Positions 23,601-36,284 of a stretch of 64,000 bases of DNA are shown piece by piece. Numbering within the stretch: the stretch's first letter is position 1; every line of letters starts with the position of its first letter. The position numbers and the translations under genes are program-made. The notes under the pieces are model-generated. The model had not been told where the DNA came from, did not search any database, and saw nothing but the letters and a program-made list of their open reading frames with translations. This DNA comes from Antedon mediterranea (Eukaryota > Echinodermata > Crinoidea > Comatulida > Antedonidae): assembly GCF_964355755.1 (NCBI RefSeq), contig NC_092677.1:27622101-27686100 (forward strand), read 5' to 3'.

Positions 23601-25343
23601 TAACCGTTCTCAAACTGAAAGATCTACCATCTTTTGTACATTACTGGCCTTTTGCATTTGTGCCTATAACTCTAATTCTAATATTAATTTGTCCTGTACT
23701 ATCATTCTAATCAGTAAAACAATTACTGGCCAACACAAACCATAAATTCTACATTAGCACTTAATTACAAAAATCTCATTCTTTTGGAAATCAATTATCA
23801 TTTGAAACGATAAAAATTTGGAAATCATTGGGAAGAAAATGGGAGTAATGTTAATATGGTTCACAGTTTAAAATGTATTCATTTTCAATGTCCTAAATCA
23901 ATTTACTAATGCACTACACCTATAAAAAGAAGATGATGCAATGTTTAACCTAATATTTGAAATGATTTTAACTTTCAAATCTAGCCTATATTTTAGTTAA
24001 ATTGTACATAAAATAAACACCAAATAGCAATATAAAGTATATTAATATAATATTTTACTGATAATATTAATAGTTTTGAATGATTATAGCTTGTAACCTG
24101 TTTGCCTACAATGTCTTGCTAGAGAAGCTGCCAAAATTGTAGCTAAATTGTACATAAAATAAACAGCAAAAAGCAGTAGATATGATATTATTTGTACAGT
24201 ACTAACATTAAGATAGTACACTTGTCAAGCGAAGCCTTTTGCCAGCAATGACCTAACAATGTTTGCAATCTTATTCAGCCTCCACCGACCTTGATGCAAT
24301 GAAATTGTTGCAACATAGGCATGGTCAGTGTGTACAATTGACCTTGCCTGATCTCCTGGGTCAATGTCCATTCTGTTTACAATCGTAAAGCTGGTCATTG
24401 TAAGCTTTTTGCAAATAATTATGAAAGGAGTTGTTGGTTGAACTATTCACTAAACAGAACTACAGTCGTTTTGTTTACAAATATATCCATAGCCTCGCTT
24501 TTGTAATTATCTTTGAAACCTCTGAAGTACATTTTACTTACTACTTGCATTATCATAAATTTTATAAAATATACATAAACATTTATAAGCTGTGTACAAG
24601 TACATTCATAACAAAATTGTGCGCTTGTCTTGTGTCAAACACAAACATTATTGAGAGTACAGTATATATATGAATGATTTACACATGTGACTGTTATATA
24701 AGAAATGAATTATTGGGCATAAAAATTAAGTTCATCCAAGGAGAAACTAATTCCGCATTGGTTTAAACGAGATAAAAACAGAATATAATGAATACATTAA
24801 CTGGTGAAAAGCATCATTCTTAAATCTTAGTGGTGGAGGACTACTTTGGTTCAATTATAGATTTCTCATTTCTTTGTAGAAATCAAGGTAAGAATAGCTA
24901 ATGTTACAGTAATCTTTTTCTAGAAAAATAGGCCATTTACATACAGTATATAGTATATTCATTTAAATTCATTATTAAGATTAAAAGTTCAGCTAACAAA
25001 AAGGCAACTTACTAATATAAAAAGGCACTTTACTGTAAACAAAAAAAAGAAGAAACTATGCATGTATTTACCAAGTTATTACTAATATAAAGATCCATAG
25101 TAGTACACTAAGTATGTATACAAACTACACTAAGAAATTAACAATTTCATTAAAAAAAGAAATACTGTAGTTTGTTCAACCATATATTAAGAAATTGTGA
25201 CATTTACCATGGTAAGGTTACCAAGAAATGAATCTAGACATTTATATAATATATTAATTGTATTTTTCTTTAAAATTCTCTAGGCTTGGATTTACTTTTG
25301 TCAACTTTGTTAGTTAAAATACAAAATATTTATGGACAAATTT

Positions 25344-25351
25344 TCCCTGAG
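25344..25351 (-). promoter_or_regulatory. miR-125/lin-4 seed match, 8-mer
   Basis: The plus strand reads TCCCTGAG, identical to bases 1-8 of miR-125/lin-4. A minus-strand transcript would therefore carry the full 8-mer complement. It lies about 1.7 kb beyond the TRIM71 stop, so it matters only if the 3' UTR reaches this far. Confidence 0.45.
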
Positions 25352-26016
25352 TACACAAGTTAGAGACGTGTTTGGTTCGAGTTACAACAAAAACGGTTTA
25401 GTACAACTTCAGAAGCGAATTTTAAGCAAAATAACAACAGATTTAACAATTGAATGAGAATAAAAATAAACTTCTGTGAAAAAGTTAACAGAAAGGTTGG
25501 GTAAAAAGCAGTTTATACAAGGAATCCTAAAAATAACTTGGAATTATTTTGTGTCACCTCCATTTATCTTGCTGAAATACGGTAATGAAAAAAAACCAAA
25601 ACAGTGCTGTAAATTGAGGTGGACATTTTTGGATAAGTTTTCTTTAAGCTGATTTTATCTGTGAATACTTGGCACAGTAATAAATAATATTTAAAATATT
25701 GTCATTACTTTTGACAAGGATAACTGGAAAATAGCATGGAATGACTTGGCGAGATTTGAACTATACTTGAACTCTGGCCAATTACCAGTCACTTATCATA
25801 TGAATATTATTTTCCTGAAAATCAGAATCACACATACAGTAGTATGTGAATCATAAATTGACCTTTGACCTGAATATTATTGTTGGGATTACATTTACAC
25901 ATAAGTTTATTCATAGATATATTTAAAATGGTTTCAGAAAAAACAAAAAAATGATATGAATTTGATAAAAAAGACCTGAGAATGCTAGACTTATTAAGCA
26001 CATTTGTTTAAGTGTT

Positions 26017-26053
26017 TGAGGTAAAATGAACACTAACATTTATAGATGAGGTA
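26017..26053 (-). promoter_or_regulatory. two let-7 seed matches 30 bp apart
   Basis: The plus strand reads TGAGGTA at 26017-26023 and again at 26047-26053, equal to bases 1-7 of let-7. A minus-strand RNA would carry two TACCTCA sites. They lie about 1 kb past the TRIM71 stop codon. Confidence 0.45.
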
Positions 26054-26682
26054 CAATAATTGATTAAAACCTGAATTAGTATTACTATATTTTATGGAAG
26101 AATAATATAATCTGTAAAAAAAAGGCCTATTATGCATAATTTCCACTATTTTGAATGAGGCATTGTGGGATATACATTTTTCTATACTACTGTATTTAAT
26201 TAAATAATAAATTTAGTTGCATAAAACAGAACACAATTACTATATCATCTTATTTGATTACTGTACGAATTTGGATAAATCATTTGTCGGAGTAAAGTCT
26301 TCCACTTTATTACAGAATTTTACTGGTCTTCTGATATTAAAGATATTAAAAAATGAAGGTGTGTCACTTAGCACCTAAATATAGGAAATGGTTATTTTTT
26401 ATAGAGGTAATGTAGTTAATATCAAAACACTAAAAACAAAAACATGGGACACTTAAATACCTCTGTAAAACAGAGGCTCTTAGTCTAATTTACTACTTTT
26501 AAAATAAAAAATATTAATATTAAGCTATTATTTTATTTTACAAGATTTATTATATTCTTGATTAAATCACTAATTTACAAGAAAACAGCCAAAATTCACA
26601 TCACATAAAATCTGCAGCAATTAGAAAAAAAAAATTGTTTGATATAATAATCATTCGAGTGACGTTTGTACACAACAACAGA

Positions 26683-26746
26683 CCCTGAGATACGACATGC
26701 GATCAGCCTATGCATTTCACTACAAATCACGAAATACCTGAGGTAG
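26683..26746 (-). promoter_or_regulatory. adjacent miR-125 and let-7 seed matches in TRIM71 3' UTR
   Basis: The plus strand reads CCCTGAGA at 26683-26690 (bases 2-9 of miR-125) and TGAGGTAG at 26739-26746 (bases 1-8 of let-7). The TRIM71 mRNA, read on the minus strand, would carry the complementary target sites about 300 and 355 nt after the stop codon. Regulation of lin-41/TRIM71 by let-7 and by miR-125 is well established in nematodes and vertebrates. The sites are seen in the sequence; their use is inferred. Confidence 0.65.
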
Positions 26747-27044
26747 ATTTTTTTTTAGAATAAAATACGCAATAATCAATTTTAGTAACTCTGTTGCATT
26801 TTTTTTTAACATTTTAACTTGGCAACATTTTATTTGTATTTGGCATTAACATGAATTCTACACACCATCAACAGAAGCTGACAACGCCAATTTAAATGCT
26901 TGTAGCATCGACATATACAACAACAACATTAATAATTAACATACACAAATTTTAGCGTGTTGTAGAGAAATGCATATTAAGTTAGACGCATGTTTTCATT
27001 ATTTACACATACTGCCTAAATCTACTAAGATTTTTTTACCCGTA

Positions 27045-29495
27045 TTAAAAAATTTGCACACGATTATTTCCAAAGTCCACAACAATAATATAGCCATCTG
27101 GAGAGACACATATCCCTGAGGGTCGATCGAGTTCACCGAGACCGGAACCTGGAGATCCAAATCTGCACAAGAACGTACCGTTGGGTTGAAACACTTGAAT
27201 ACGATGATTACGAGAATCTGCCACGATGATGTTGCCCTCTTGATCCACACAAACACCTTGAGGACGGAGGAACTGGCCGATGTTGCTTCCTTCCGAGCCG
27301 AGAAAACGAGCAGACTGAAAATCTGGAAAATCAGGATTTATCACGAGCAAACGATGATTATTGAAGTCGGTTACAATAATTTGACCTTCAGGGTTAAACG
27401 CCACACCACGAGGAGAATCAAAATGTTTCCATAGAGCACCATCGAATCCGTACTTATTAATAAATGTCCCGTCGTTATTGAAAATTTGAATACGGTGGTT
27501 GCGGGTGTCGGACACCAGGATTTTTCCGTCACGGTTACAAGCAGTGTCCCATGGGTAGTTAAACTGTCCATTTTTGCTTCCTTTCTCTCCAAATTTAAAC
27601 AAAAACTGTCCTTCGAAAGTGAATACTTGAATTCGATGGTTATCTTTATCGGCAACAATAATCTTCTCTTCAGGATCAATGGCTACTCCAGCTGGTCTAT
27701 CAAATTGACCGTTTCTTGATCCAGCCGTACCGAATTTTCGCAAAAACGTACCATCTGGATTGAAAATCTGAATACGGTTGTTGCTACGATCAGCAATAAT
27801 CAGATATCCATCTTTGTTTGTTGTGATTCCCCACGGCCGGCAGAGTTCACCATCCCCTTCACCTTCACAGCCAAATTCTTTTTGGACCACGCCAATATTT
27901 TGATAACTGCGACCCATTCTCACATTAACGGTGAAAGGACTCTCACGAATATGTCTCCCTCTTATTGTAACAGACACACTATGTGGCCCTTCTGTTTGCA
28001 GCCGGTAACTTATTAGATAAGTTCCATTTTCACGATCTAGAACATCTGTGGGGTATATTCCTCCGTCGGGGCCTTGTAGAACCACAACAACCGGTTCACC
28101 GCCTGTGAACGAGGCTTCGCTGTTATGATCTCTGGCGTGAACGAGAAATGTGCTGAGTTTACCAAGTAACGCTCGTTTTAAGCCATCACCGGTAGCAATG
28201 CAATTTGGAGCGTAAGCACTGCTGCTGACAAACCCTAGGGAGGATATAGCAGTCTGCAAGGCTCCATCTGGTGGTGTAAACAAGATTGTATCATCCTCGT
28301 GAGGCTCAAGTAGATTTCGTAGACCTCTCATCGTTTGCATTTGCTTCACCATTCGATCTTTAGCTTTCAGGATTGCAATGTCATTTCCACTTTGCATAGC
28401 GCCCTCAACTGATTTGATAGAATCCAATATTTTATCCAACCCTTGGCGTAATTCTTCACCTTGAAAATTCAATGCTTTTTCTTTAACTTTTCGAATTTTA
28501 TCAACTTTTAGTAACAAATCTCGTTGCCGTTCTTCCAATGCTGTCATGTGTCTCTTAATAGTGGTTTTTACTTCGTTAACGATCATTTGCGAATGCATCT
28601 CAACTCTGTCCGCCATACTTTGTGCCGAGTTAATACTGTCCTCCAAAGTCCTGATGCTGTTGTTTGCTTCCATTAGTAACCGTTGCGTTATCACTTTGCT
28701 GTTTTGCACCGCGTCTTGAAGATACACACAATTGTGACCTCTGTGTTCTTGCATAGTGCATTCCCGGCATATTGCCATCGAGCAGGTATCACAATAAAGA
28801 CGGACAACTTCATTTGTGTGGACGTCGCAATAACTAACAGTTTTGTCAAAATTCGGCTGATGGATGATGGAATTATAATTTGGCGAGTGTACGGGGCTTT
28901 GGTTTTGTTGGCCGTGATCGTTAAAATAATCATCTAAACGACAAATATTGTGATCTTTTGTCATTCGTACCCGTCGGTGAGCGTGCACGCATCGATCGCA
29001 AAGCTGTTCTTGGCATTGCCGACAAATGCAAGTTGCGAGCTGTTTATCCTCGCAGGATTTACAAAGATGGAAATCATTTATATCCTTATCATCTTCTTGT
29101 CCAACAACACCTAGAATATTATTGAGTATGAGATTTGATGTTAAAGAATTAAGTCCCAGTTCACCCAAAGGTGTTTCATGAGAACACAGTGGACATTGGA
29201 TTCTATCTGGTTCCCCTAGCCTTTGTGTTAAACAATGTTTGCAAAACGTATGCATACACGGCAAAACCCTCACATCATACACGTTGTGGAACTGTTCTAG
29301 GCAAATACAACACATCTGCTCTCCTCCCAGCATACGATCCTTCGACGACCCACCAAAAGCGGCCATTATTTGGCGATTGGGATTTAAACATGAGTGTGTC
29401 TTTCCTACATCAAAAGTATCTTTCTGTATAAATGCTGGTATCCACTCACTTTCGACTTGCTTGCTTGTTTCAGAGCCTGTTGAGGTGCAAAACAT
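27045..29495 (-). CDS. TRIM71: TRIM71/LIN-41 orthologue, RING-B-box-filamin-NHL protein
   Basis: A TRIM-NHL E3 ubiquitin ligase and RNA-binding repressor of developmental timing, acting in the cytoplasm. The coding part is one exon of 816 residues (human 868). RING finger at about 62-104 (CCICLEQF, CMHTFCKHC, CPLC), first B-box at 142-185 (CKSCED, CDRCVHAHRRVRMTKDH), second at 221-258 (CDVHTNEVVRLYCDTC), coiled coil to about 400, filamin/Ig repeat at about 440-535 (GPDGGIYPTDV, NGTYLISYR, ESPFTVNV), then six NHL repeats to the end (LCRPWGI, DRPAGVA, FNYPWDT, DSPRGVA, LRPQGV, DRPSGI). The last residues NNRVQIF parallel the vertebrate NNRILVF end. An in-frame TAA lies just upstream of the first ATG. 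A second ATG at 29366 (MAAFGG) has the better start context and lies only 18 codons before the RING, so the first 43 residues may be untranslated. Confidence 0.96.
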   Translation of the reverse strand: MFCTSTGSETSKQVESEWIPAFIQKDTFDVGKTHSCLNPNRQIMAAFGGSSKDRMLGGEQMCCICLEQFHNVYDVRVLPCMHTFCKHCLTQRLGEPDRIQCPLCSHETPLGELGLNSLTSNLILNNILGVVGQEDDKDINDFHLCKSCEDKQLATCICRQCQEQLCDRCVHAHRRVRMTKDHNICRLDDYFNDHGQQNQSPVHSPNYNSIIHQPNFDKTVSYCDVHTNEVVRLYCDTCSMAICRECTMQEHRGHNCVYLQDAVQNSKVITQRLLMEANNSIRTLEDSINSAQSMADRVEMHSQMIVNEVKTTIKRHMTALEERQRDLLLKVDKIRKVKEKALNFQGEELRQGLDKILDSIKSVEGAMQSGNDIAILKAKDRMVKQMQTMRGLRNLLEPHEDDTILFTPPDGALQTAISSLGFVSSSAYAPNCIATGDGLKRALLGKLSTFLVHARDHNSEASFTGGEPVVVVLQGPDGGIYPTDVLDRENGTYLISYRLQTEGPHSVSVTIRGRHIRESPFTVNVRMGRSYQNIGVVQKEFGCEGEGDGELCRPWGITTNKDGYLIIADRSNNRIQIFNPDGTFLRKFGTAGSRNGQFDRPAGVAIDPEEKIIVADKDNHRIQVFTFEGQFLFKFGEKGSKNGQFNYPWDTACNRDGKILVSDTRNHRIQIFNNDGTFINKYGFDGALWKHFDSPRGVAFNPEGQIIVTDFNNHRLLVINPDFPDFQSARFLGSEGSNIGQFLRPQGVCVDQEGNIIVADSRNHRIQVFQPNGTFLCRFGSPGSGLGELDRPSGICVSPDGYIIVVDFGNNRVQIF

Positions 29496-32151
29496 GTCTT
29501 AAACCAGGCCACCGTACTCACCCCTTTTCTTGCATTGAAAGCACTTCTGCCAGTAAAAAATTCGTACAAATGAAAGTGAAGATTGGCGCAGTCGTAGTTT
29601 GCGTTTTGGTAGACTCTTATCCAGTTAGTCCCATAGAAACAACTAAATCAAAAACAGCATTCAGTCACTCGAAAATAAAGCGATGTGCCAATTTACATTT
29701 AATTTACATGTGCAATGTTCATTTCATTGAAATTATATAGATTCGTTATTGCAAATTGATAAGACGCTGATGTTTTAATAATGTAATCACCTAAAACGGC
29801 TGACACGCGTCCAAAGCCTTACGTAACCAGGTCACAGCCGTCTCTGGTTTTAGGCGGTCAATGACCTTTGAAAAGTCCTATTAGAATATTTTAACTATAA
29901 CAAAGATTGGTAGGATTCTTTAAAACAGAAAAAAAATAAGGTAAAATGGTGAATTAGCAATACGTTGGTTGCTATATAATTTAATACACGCCTTTCCGGT
30001 ACAGCACCTACCGACACGCGCGCGAGGGATACGGTTACGCATACGCGGTACGCGCTTCCGATTACAGAAAAAGGTAAAGTTTCATCAAATCATGATGGCG
30101 CCCTACACAATTTTATTTATAAATACATCCATCAATTTTACTTTGTTTTGCTTTTTTTCGCGTGCATGTTTGTTTTCTGGGTCATTGACTTTTAAATGTC
30201 ACTTAATGAACTTGGCTACGCAACATAAACTGTTAGGGGCGCGCCCAGAGAGTCAACTTTAAACGTGCGAGTACGCAGGAGACACCATTTATTGTTGTTT
30301 GTCACACTGCCAAATTAAGCAAGTGTGTGGCGACGAAAATGTGTTACATTTTTTTTTTGTAGCTGACATTATCGCTGCTGTTGAACCGTTGAAAAGTTTA
30401 GAAGGGTGAGATATCTTTCCCAAAGATAACGTTTTTCTTTTAGAGGGAACGTCGTCCTAAGTAACGCCTACGCACTTACAGATAATTGATACGGCATTTT
30501 TTATATGCGTTGTTCAAGGGGATTAGAACAAAGTCCGTTAGGCACATAATCAATTTATTTACAGGAGAAAAAAACCCCTCAAATCCTTATTTTGTTTACA
30601 TCAATGTTTCAAAGGCGAACGTAAAAAAAACTTTATTTATTTGATATTTATTATTTGGGTTTCATGATATTTTGGATTTGTTTGCTTAATTTTTACTACA
30701 CATTATTATTCTGTCCGATCGTATTGAGACAATATACAATTGTTTCAGGTATTGAAGGTGTGATAAATACTTTTTTAATTAAAAGTTTGCACAAAAATAG
30801 AGGGCGGCAAACAGAAAATTTGAGCGCCCAGTTTTTAGCACGTTATAAATCTGTCTGAAAAAACTGTGTATTATTATTGGGATTCTAGGCCTTTGTAGAA
30901 TATTCAACTGATATATAACATTTTATGTAAACATGAAAATAAAAAAACACATACTACACAAAACCGATTATTAATATGTTCTATTTAATTATCAAACCCA
31001 ATATTTAACAAAATATAATCATGTTTTAAAACTATATATCAATCACAACAATGAATTCTTTGATTAGTCAACAATTAAAAAATAAATCGGATTAAAAACA
31101 GTTGTTTTCAATGTGAACACAATTTGGTAAAATTGAATGCAAAACTGAAGATTAATAACTTAACTACCTCTTCATAGTCCTGATATCTCTTACTGAGGCA
31201 TGATGGGAAACTGAAAGCCATACTAATTTATTATCTTACCCTATTGTATATAATATATTTGAATATAAAATCATATAATATTTCTGTACAATTATATAAA
31301 ATGTTCTTGAGTATTGAAAGACTGTAATGAAAGGTCGATGTGATGTGACTGTAATACACTACACTGTCATTTGGTACATTTCATTTTCCTAAAAAGAAAT
31401 TTATTATCTAGCGCATTTATATTTGTAATGCAAGTTTAGCTACCAAGTTTGTTACAAAATTAAAGTTGGTCTTTAAAATAAATCAAAGTTTACGTCTTAC
31501 TGTTGCTTAAAATATGTAAAAAATGTCTTTCAAAAAGATATAGTTATCTTGATTTTTAAAATTATTATATTTGCAATATTGAGGTAGCTTAAAGATCTTA
31601 AACCATTGCTGTGAAATTAGCATATTGGCACATCACTGAATTATAGTCACAATTACAATGTTATTACAAAAATTAGACATTGAAGGTTTAAAATTAGACA
31701 AACTACACACTAATGAATAAGCAGCTTATATAGATAGGTAGCTGGACTTAGCTTAACACAGAATCAAGGTGTCTCCATTATATGCTGCACACTGTAAGAC
31801 AGTACTGTTATTCCATAATTGGCATTGAACATCCACAGTAAATGGGATTTGTATACAGGCCAATGTTAATGACAGAGCACAATAAAATTAGTAATTTTTT
31901 CAAAGAAAAATGTAACGGTACCAGCTAAAAAATGTAAATTAACAAATCAACATACAGAATTGATACCTAAGAAATTATATAAAATAAGAGATACTAAAAA
32001 AACATTCATAAAATTGTTATAATTTAGACATTTGGTGGGTTTTTGGAATCTGCTTTGAGACATGTTTGAACATTTATTCCAAATTAGTACTGAATGCATA
32101 AAATAGCTTTCCTTAAAATTTCATTTCAACAATTGGTTGGTAAATTTAAGA
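29496..32151. other. TRIM71 5' flank and intergenic region
   Basis: No coding exon seen. A strong 5' splice consensus (GGGTGAGTACG on the minus strand, about 29515-29525) lies just upstream of the TRIM71 ATG and may mark an intron in the 5' UTR. The stretch 30000-30060 is unusually rich in CG dinucleotides (ACACGCGCGCGAGG, TACGCGGTACGCGC), as expected near a promoter. The right part, up to 32151, must contain the 3' UTR of the first GDAP1 copy. Confidence 0.45.
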
Positions 32152-35100
32152 TTAAAATTTTATCATTTTTAATTTGTCGCTGTATTTAAATGCAGCGAAT
32201 ATGGCTAGTCCTACCACACCCATACCCACAATACTTGGGAAAGACCGTTTCAATCTGTATACCATATTAGGATATACCCACATCCAGAATAGAGAGCCAG
32301 AGTAACTGCACGCCCTGTGGAATGAACGCCTTTTCTGAACCCTCTCGTAGTATGCCTCTAAATTTGGTCGTTTGCCCCCGGTGAAGAATCTTTGACCTAA
32401 ACCAAGGAAAGCAATACGGTGAAGAAGAGTAGCCAAGTATATATCAGCGATAGTAAAATTCTCAGAACACAACCAAGGACCTTCTTCTGGTGACCCTGTA
32501 TGGAAAGAAATTTTCAAATAAAGTTTTATTAATATATTTATTGGCATAAAGAAACTATGAACCACCAAGTGATATACTGAAAATTAAATAAGTTATAAAT
32601 CTAATGAGAGTGTGAAGACAAGGAATAAGCCACCCAAGAATATATCCGAGATGACACATTTGCTAGTGTGGACACACTTCAGGACAACCAGTGCAAGTTT
32701 GACTATACTATGTCTTTACTGTAGTCAGCATTTAAGTTATATAAACTACTGTTTACATTGAAATGTTAATTGCCATTGCATAAATAGGTACTCTGAAAGA
32801 GTATACAAATAATTGTACCCTTAAATAAATAGCTACTTGTACTGGTAGGGTATAGGGTCATCATAAAGTATCAGGAAAAGTCTATTTCTTTCTATTATGT
32901 AACATTAGATATTATAAATATATAAAACAGTTTAAAATAATTAATAAATTCTTTTCTTTGAGGTTTAAGTTACCTTCCTTATTATAATTAAGTATAATAC
33001 TTCAATTCAGTATTATTCCAATACATACCTTGGCCTTTGACCTTACTAAGTTCCTCTTCAATTTCTGTTAAGACCTCATCACAGCGTTGTAGACAATTCA
33101 TACAATATTTAAGGTCAAGTATTTTGTTTACCAAGGCTTGAGTTCTGGCAATCTTTCCCTCGTACATCCCACGTAGATCAGGTAATTTAGCAGCATAATT
33201 CTGCATTACTTTTTGTGGTTTATCAAACTTGGCTGTAAATAGCAAAAACATATTTTCAATAATTACATTATTATAGTGTTGTCAAATAAACTAACAATGG
33301 TTCAAATGCTTACTATTACAGGGATTTTGGTTCAAATCTTAGTCATACACTGTACAACAGGATTTCTTCTTGTCCAATACAGTGGCCTCACCTAAGATTT
33401 AGTTTATTTTAATTTTTACAATTTTATTTCACCTTTATCCTAGAGAAAAACCACATTAAGCCACCAGTAAGTAACATGCTTGAATACATACAAATACATA
33501 ATTTAAACAAGCATAACATCTACAAAAAAAATCAGTAATTTTGTCACAATTTGACCTTTGACATTTAAACCTTCTGACGGAAACATACTTGAGTGAATCT
33601 TTAGGAAGGATGCTTTGGTTTCCATCCTGTAACCCAAGTCATGTGATTACTGTTGTATATGTTGAAATACTAATAACATTAATTAACTTAAAGAATGGAA
33701 ATCACTCACAAGTAATCCAGAGTATATATATATTCAATAATTAATTTAAAACCATCTAAAAACTTAATAATAATAATTTATTTTATTTACCACGAACTTG
33801 AGCTGGATTAAAAAACCTTTTCTTGGTAGATTCAATTTCTGGATGTAACATTGTTCCAAATGTAATATATTCAATTTCCACAGACTTCAATAAAGATTTA
33901 AAATGTTTCACTTTGGCACCATCATCGGTTGATGGGTCAGGGGTCAAACTAGGTGCTAAATGAATGAGAAAGAAAGAAAATGTTATAAATGTCATTGTGC
34001 TGATGATATATCAATCATCATTACTGCAGGGGAACATGTTCAGCCAAAAACAATTATTCTACACAAAACTAACATATTGCTACGCATTCATAAAATGTGT
34101 CAAATTCACAAAAAACAAAACTGCAAAAAAACAAAATGACCTCAGTTTTTGCTAATCAAACTTTTTAAATGAAAATATTGATTGCATAATATCTTTATTT
34201 TGAAATTACAAATAAATAAAAATAGTGAATTAAAAATATCAAGTATGAACTACTAATGAATGATAACAGAACAATACTATGGCCGTTTTCCAAAAACAAG
34301 AAAATAGGTGTTGTGTTTTAAACAGTTATTTACAGGTGTTGTGTTTAAAACAGGTTTAAGTGTGCTTGTTGTGTATTTAAAATATGAAATGAAAATAAAA
34401 TATCTTTATGTATTGTGAGTTTGATAAGTTAGAAAGGATCTTATTGTTTAAATTTAATATGGATTTTTTTCCAGCAACAAACTAAGGTGTTGTGTTTAAA
34501 ACAGTTTTAAGTGTTCTGCTTTTGTATTTATAATATGAAACACCAATCAAATTTCTTCATTCATGTACAGTATTGTGTAAGTTTGATAATAGAGTTGGAT
34601 AAGATCATATATTGTTTAAATTTACATTGCGAAGTACAAATACCTTGTGGGGTTATTTGATCCAAGTAATTTAATATGGCTTCAGAGTCTATGATGAGAC
34701 GCTTATTGTGCTGGACGATTGGGACCTCTCCATGTGGGTTTAGCCTGATGAACCATGGTTCAACTTGCTCTCCTAGTTGAATATTCACCAGTTTTTTTCG
34801 ATATGGTACTCTCTTCTCCTCAAATCCAAGTCTGGCCTATACAAAAAGTATAGAAAAAATGGTTTATTTTTTAAACAAATAATTGATTCTGTTTGTGAAA
34901 TGTTACATAAGTCCAGGCCTACTACACCGGGTCCAAGGAAGATAAATAGTATGAAGAAAGAACTGTAATTAATAGGGTCAAGCTAGGGAGTTGTTTTTTA
35001 AACTCCCTCTGGACCACTTCCCAACCACTGCATAATGCCATAATACGGCTCACGGACGTGGTGGAGTCGACGGAAATCAACTTGTTGTGTTGGCCTTATT

Positions 35101-35223
35101 AGGCCTAGATAAATTGAACTTAGTTAGTCTTCGAAATTTGTAGTTTAAAATAATAAATTATGCACTTACTCGTTGTGAATAAAATGAGGATTCTGCATGG
35201 TATAATAAAGGTGAAGAATACAT
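32152..35223 (-). CDS. GDAP1: GDAP1-like protein, copy A (5 exons)
   Basis: Ganglioside-induced differentiation-associated protein 1, a GST-like protein anchored in the outer mitochondrial membrane and linked to mitochondrial fission. Exons: 35170-35223, 34644-34836, 33791-33955, 33029-33232, 32152-32495; phases fit, 319 residues (human 358). The N-terminal thioredoxin-like part has LLYHAESSFYSQR, VEPWFIRLNPHGEVPIV and DSEAILNYLDQ. The middle has the long helix with LPDLRGMYEGKIARTQALV. The C-terminal GST part has PWLCSENFTIADIYLATLLH and KRPNLEAYYERVQKRRSF. The end IVGMGVVGLAIFAAFKY is the expected tail-anchor membrane segment. It lies head-to-tail with copy B. Confidence 0.95.
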
Positions 35224-36126
35224 ATTAATTAAAAGGGAAAGAACTTTTATTAGCAGAAAAATTTGGTAAAATTCGCCGCTCTCTCGCCCTGCTAGTAGAA
35301 ATTCAACATCGAAAAGACACGCCTACTTTTCTAACATCGTCACGCTGTAATTTTTGCTAATGAATATTCAACAATATTTCACTAAGCCAAAGTTTACTGT
35401 TTTAGCGCGCTTTTGTTTCTTTTTTTTTATTTCCACCTCCCAAAATATATACCTCTCCACCATTATTATAAATAATATAAACATAATGTCCAAATAACAT
35501 AATCGCTCTGACTGCACGAGATGACTAGGTATAGGACCTACAGGTTGATTTGACATCAACAATAATTGCACGCGTGCGTGTCAATATTGTGCGTGTGTGT
35601 AAACAGCAATTCAACCTTTACAAAGATGACAGATGTGCGTCAGAGCGTCCCTAATGCAATTCTAACATAACGTCAAGTATTAGGCTTAATATATCCCGCA
35701 AAATTTGACCAAATCATGTTATTAAAAAAATTGGACAGTCATAGCCCAAGGTGATTTTAATAAAAACTGTATGACCGTGCCAAATGCTAGATAGGTCACT
35801 AGCCAAAAAGGCCTAATAAGCGTTTCAGATTAAAAAAGACAATGTGTTCGTGCCTTCGTTTTTATTACTATATATATTAGACACCATGCATTGTGCGTTT
35901 GTCTGGATTGGATCGGATACGCGCAAAAACGAAACAGTGGGAATTGTCGTTAGTCCGATTTTAAAGCTACGTTCACACTAAGCCAGGATTCGAATCAAAT
36001 CAAAATTAATTTCTTTTCAAATCCAAGAAAGTCGAAGCTTGTGTGTGAAGCTCAAATATTATAATGCACGACTTACGTTTTGACTATCGTTTTGTGGGAT
36101 AGTAAAAATAATGATAATTTTGCTTC

Positions 36127-36284
36127 AAATGCTTGGTTCCCACAGAGACGTAACACAAACGACGTAAGGCAACGTAAGGGATTTGGCCAATCACAAGCGA
36201 TGGATTTATTCGACTGTCCCTTGTCATTGGTCAACTCGTTTGCGTTGCGTCTCTTACGTCCTTGCGTTAGTGGGAACTAAGCTC
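36127..36284. mobile_element. MITE-2 copy 1
   Basis: Begins GCTTGGTTCCCACAGAGACG and ends CTTGCGTTAGTGGGAACTAA then GC. Inside are GGCCAATCACAAGCGATGG and TTGTCATTGGTCAACTCG, the family's inner inverted arms. The whole element folds back on itself and is non-coding. Confidence 0.85.

Larger units (their letters stand above)
21501..27044 (-). other. probable long 3' UTR and flank of TRIM71
   Basis: About 5.5 kb without a recognisable coding exon on either strand, directly behind the TRIM71 stop codon. TRIM71/LIN-41 mRNAs are known for long 3' UTRs under microRNA control, and matching seed sites occur here (listed separately). Where the transcript ends cannot be told from the sequence; several AATAAA-type hexamers lie on the minus strand. 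Confidence 0.45.

Noticed and set aside
28683-29740. Several plus-strand frames of 84-102 codons opposite TRIM71
   Set aside because: They are antisense shadows of a long conserved coding exon.
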